NCBI GenBank assembly: GCA_030532405.1
Contig: JAUNLF010000015.1
Location: 1 to 37,462 of the forward strand
DNA length: 37,462 nucleotides
Direction: 5' to 3'
Source of the DNA: Actinomycetaceae bacterium
GTDB lineage: Bacteria; Actinomycetota; Actinomycetes; Actinomycetales; Actinomycetaceae
In this document: piece by piece, positions 35,990 through 37,462 of the stretch
How the letters are laid out: every line of letters begins with the position of its first letter
Numbering within the stretch: position 1 is the first letter of the stretch
Program-made: the position numbers and the translations under genes
Notes under the pieces: model-generated
What the model was told of the DNA's origin: nothing
Databases searched by the model: none
Seen by the model: only the letters and a program-made list of their open reading frames with translations

Positions 35990-36354
35990 AGTTTTGACTT
36001 CCTCCTCACTTTGGTGGATGTTGCAGGGCAACTGGTCGCGTATTGGCAAGCGTGTGCCTGCGAGGTGCAGAACATGTGCGTGCTGTGCCATTGCCTCCTT
36101 GGGATGGGGAAGAGGTCGATGTTCTAGATTATAGCGACGCATTCAAGTTGCAAGCGTTGCGGCGAAACGCGGTTTCGCTGAGAGAGGTATTAGTGCCTCA
36201 TAGTCATTCGAGGCTGGCGGTCTCATCTTCGAGTTTGGTTCCTGAGCTTTGTTTGGTTGTGCCCGGGATCCTTGCGGTTTGTCAGAGAGTGGTAAGCAGC
36301 GCCTTTGGAGTGAAGGAGCATGTCAAGTAAAGCAAGAGGCGAAAGGAGATGGCG
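35990..36354. other. 365-bp non-coding gap between pglZ and the recombinase gene
   Basis: It holds the divergent pglZ promoter and a dyad (next entry), and the recombinase ribosome site AGGAG at 36344-36348. Several short frames are open on both strands, but none has a good start or family look. A clear promoter for the recombinase was not found. Confidence 0.6.
36128..36178 (-). promoter_or_regulatory. pglZ promoter with upstream dyad
   Basis: On the minus strand a perfect TATAAT lies at 36133-36128, with a weak -35 CGCTTG 17 nt further up (36156-36151). Immediately upstream is the dyad GCGAAAC-GCG-GTTTCGC (36162-36178), a possible regulator or recombinase site. The predicted leader to pglZ is about 130 nt. 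Confidence 0.55.
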
Positions 36355-37395
36355 GTGAACGCGAGTATTGCTAAGGGGAGTTATTTAAGTCCTGGTGCTG
36401 ATGGTGCTGACGATTCGGAGTGGGTGTTCACAAAGATCGTTTACCAGTGGGGGATAGAGAGGGAGACAGCGGGGCTCGTGCAACCGTATACGGCTATGAA
36501 GGGGGTGCAGAAGGCTTCTTTGTTCATGCCGTGGATTGGAGATCTCAGGCCGAGTGAGGTTGATCCGGAGATCGTTAGGGGCGCGCTCGTTGAGCTCTCT
36601 AGGTGTGGTGGTAGAGATGGGAAAGGCCTCTCTTCTTCGACTCTCCGTGCGGCGCATTTGGCTGCAACGCAGGCGATTGATTGGGCAATTGGCAGGGGGG
36701 TTGGGCGGCAGAATCCTTTTCGATTGGTTCCTAGACCGAAGGCGAGGCATAGGTCGTCGCAGTTCCTAACCATGGGGCAAGCGTCGGATCTTGGAGCGTT
36801 GGCGGCGCGCGATGTTCGTAACGAGCTTTTTCTTGGGAATGTGAGTCGTTCATCTTTTGCGTTAGCAGCGTGTATTGCAGTTGCGACGGGCCTGCGTAGA
36901 GGTGAAATTTTTGCGTTGGAATGGAGCGACTGTGACCTCGCTTTGTGTCGACTTAGTGTGTCGAAGGCTGTGAAAGCGGATGGGAGGATGGGGGCTCCGA
37001 AGAGCGTGAGTGGGATTCGTAGCGTGGCGATAGGGAAGTGCTTAGCGTCCCTATTGCTTGAGGTTCTTGAGTGGCAGAGGAAGCACCTTCCTGAGCGTGC
37101 GTGGCACGAACGTCAGCACGTGATTTGCGACGAGTTTGGCGCGAGGGCGAGTATGAATTCGTTTGAGCATTGGTGGCGGAGTTGGGCAGATAGGAACGGG
37201 TGGGTGGGGCTCCGGTTTCATGAGTTGCGGCATACGCATGCGACGCTTCTGATTGCTCGTGGAGTTGATGTTAAGACGGTGCAGATGAGATTGGGGCATT
37301 CGTCGGCGGAGATAACTATGTCGTGTTATGCGCATGCGATTCCTCTGTCGGATGGTGCGGCAGCTGCTTCACTTGACGCGGCACTGTTTCGCTAG
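36355..37395 (+). CDS. tyrosine recombinase (phage integrase family), BREX-associated
   Basis: A site-specific DNA recombinase, 346 residues. The N-terminal half is a helical core-binding domain (about 30-115). The catalytic domain has the full set: Arg181 in ATGLRRGEIFALEW, a beta-hairpin Lys near 216, HELRH with His289 and Arg292, GHSSAEIT with His315, and Tyr325 in MSCYAHAIP. GTG 36355 is chosen over ATG 36349 because AGGAG at 36344-36348 then has a 6-nt spacer instead of none. It points away from pglZ and interrupts the usual pglX-pglZ order. Recombinases at this place in BREX-1 loci elsewhere invert pglX segments. A remnant prophage or island integrase is the alternative. Confidence 0.92.
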   Translation: MNASIAKGSYLSPGADGADDSEWVFTKIVYQWGIERETAGLVQPYTAMKGVQKASLFMPWIGDLRPSEVDPEIVRGALVELSRCGGRDGKGLSSSTLRAAHLAATQAIDWAIGRGVGRQNPFRLVPRPKARHRSSQFLTMGQASDLGALAARDVRNELFLGNVSRSSFALAACIAVATGLRRGEIFALEWSDCDLALCRLSVSKAVKADGRMGAPKSVSGIRSVAIGKCLASLLLEVLEWQRKHLPERAWHERQHVICDEFGARASMNSFEHWWRSWADRNGWVGLRFHELRHTHATLLIARGVDVKTVQMRLGHSSAEITMSCYAHAIPLSDGAAAASLDAALFR

Positions 37396-37462
37396 GTTTT
37401 GCCGGTGAGGGACCTGGCGTCCCTTGCCGGTGACGACACTATTTTCGCTGACGCTCTGCGGG
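37392..37462 (-). CDS. possible 3' end of a gene entering from the right edge
   Basis: On the minus strand one frame is open from the window edge to a TAG at 37392-37394, which overlaps the recombinase stop in a CTAG, a common end for convergent genes. The 22 readable residues (ending DARSLTGKT) are too few to identify. By BREX-1 gene order this would be the end of pglX or an inverted pglX copy; that is inference only. Confidence 0.2.
   Translation of the reverse strand, partial: RRASAKIVSSPARDARSLTGKT
37399..37433. repeat. direct repeat flanking a small dyad after the recombinase
   Basis: TTGCCGGTGA occurs at 37399-37408 and 37424-37433. Between them AGGGAC (37408-37413) and GTCCCT (37419-37424) form an inverted repeat with a 5-nt centre. 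It could be a recombinase site, a terminator or part of a coding end. Confidence 0.5.

Noticed and set aside
35990-36142. 51-codon in-frame extension of pglZ
   Set aside because: A strong ribosome site precedes ATG 35989, and the extension contains leader-like sequence up to near the TATAAT, unlike PglZ N-termini.
36043-36330. 95-codon plus-strand frame just before the recombinase gene
   Set aside because: It overlaps the pglZ 5' region, promoter and dyad, has no good ribosome site and no recognisable domain.
36143-36340. Possible remnant of a pglX C-terminus on the minus strand
   Set aside because: Short frames end in stops at several places and show no methyltransferase or target-recognition motif.

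Overview
The window looks like chromosome from a high-GC Actinomycetota. The family is probably an Actinomycetaceae- or Bifidobacterium-like host-associated lineage, but I cannot name a genus. Reasons: a guaB/guaB3 pair, an actinobacterial NadE and Pta, ROK-type sugar regulation, GTG starts, and several genes whose -10 hexamer lies 6-7 nt before the start codon, as in leaderless mRNAs. No rRNA, tRNA or CRISPR array was seen.

Layout. 1-7121: an operon for host-glycan use, with a GH38 alpha-mannosidase (cut by the left edge), a GH5-like beta-mannosidase candidate, a lipoprotein sugar-binding protein and two ABC permeases, but no ATPase. 7232-10821: guaB, a DEDDh exonuclease on the other strand, and guaB3. 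11073-14421: fumC, an MFS transporter and a thiol/glutathione peroxidase. 14513-20219 (minus): pta-ackA-nadE followed by a small membrane protein gene. 20538-24313: a heterodimeric ABC exporter. 24389-29415 (minus): an unrecognised gene, a ROK regulator, a sugar porter and a ROK glucokinase. 29466-31034: guaA. 31180-37462: pglZ and brxL of a BREX type 1 phage-defence system, with a tyrosine recombinase pointing the other way and probably another gene running off the right edge. The BREX part is visibly poorer in GC.

Most striking: both glutamine-dependent amidotransferases here, NadE and GuaA, appear to have lost their glutaminase chemistry while keeping the synthetase domains. NadE has Gly where the nitrilase cysteine should be. 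GuaA has Cys to Ser, His to Met and a shortened SGGP loop. Together they suggest a lineage that makes NAD and GMP from free ammonia, perhaps because it lives in an ammonia-rich site. Second, the BREX module has a recombinase between pglZ and whatever lies to the right, the arrangement known from phase-variable pglX loci. Third, the ABC exporter has one fully degenerate ATP site and one conserved composite site.

How the parts fit: the left operon releases and imports mannose-rich glycans. The sugar porter and glucokinase, probably under ROK control, feed glycolysis. Pta-AckA turns acetyl-CoA into ATP and acetate. GuaB and GuaA make GMP, and NadE makes NAD. The BREX module is an acquired defence cassette placed directly downstream of guaA.
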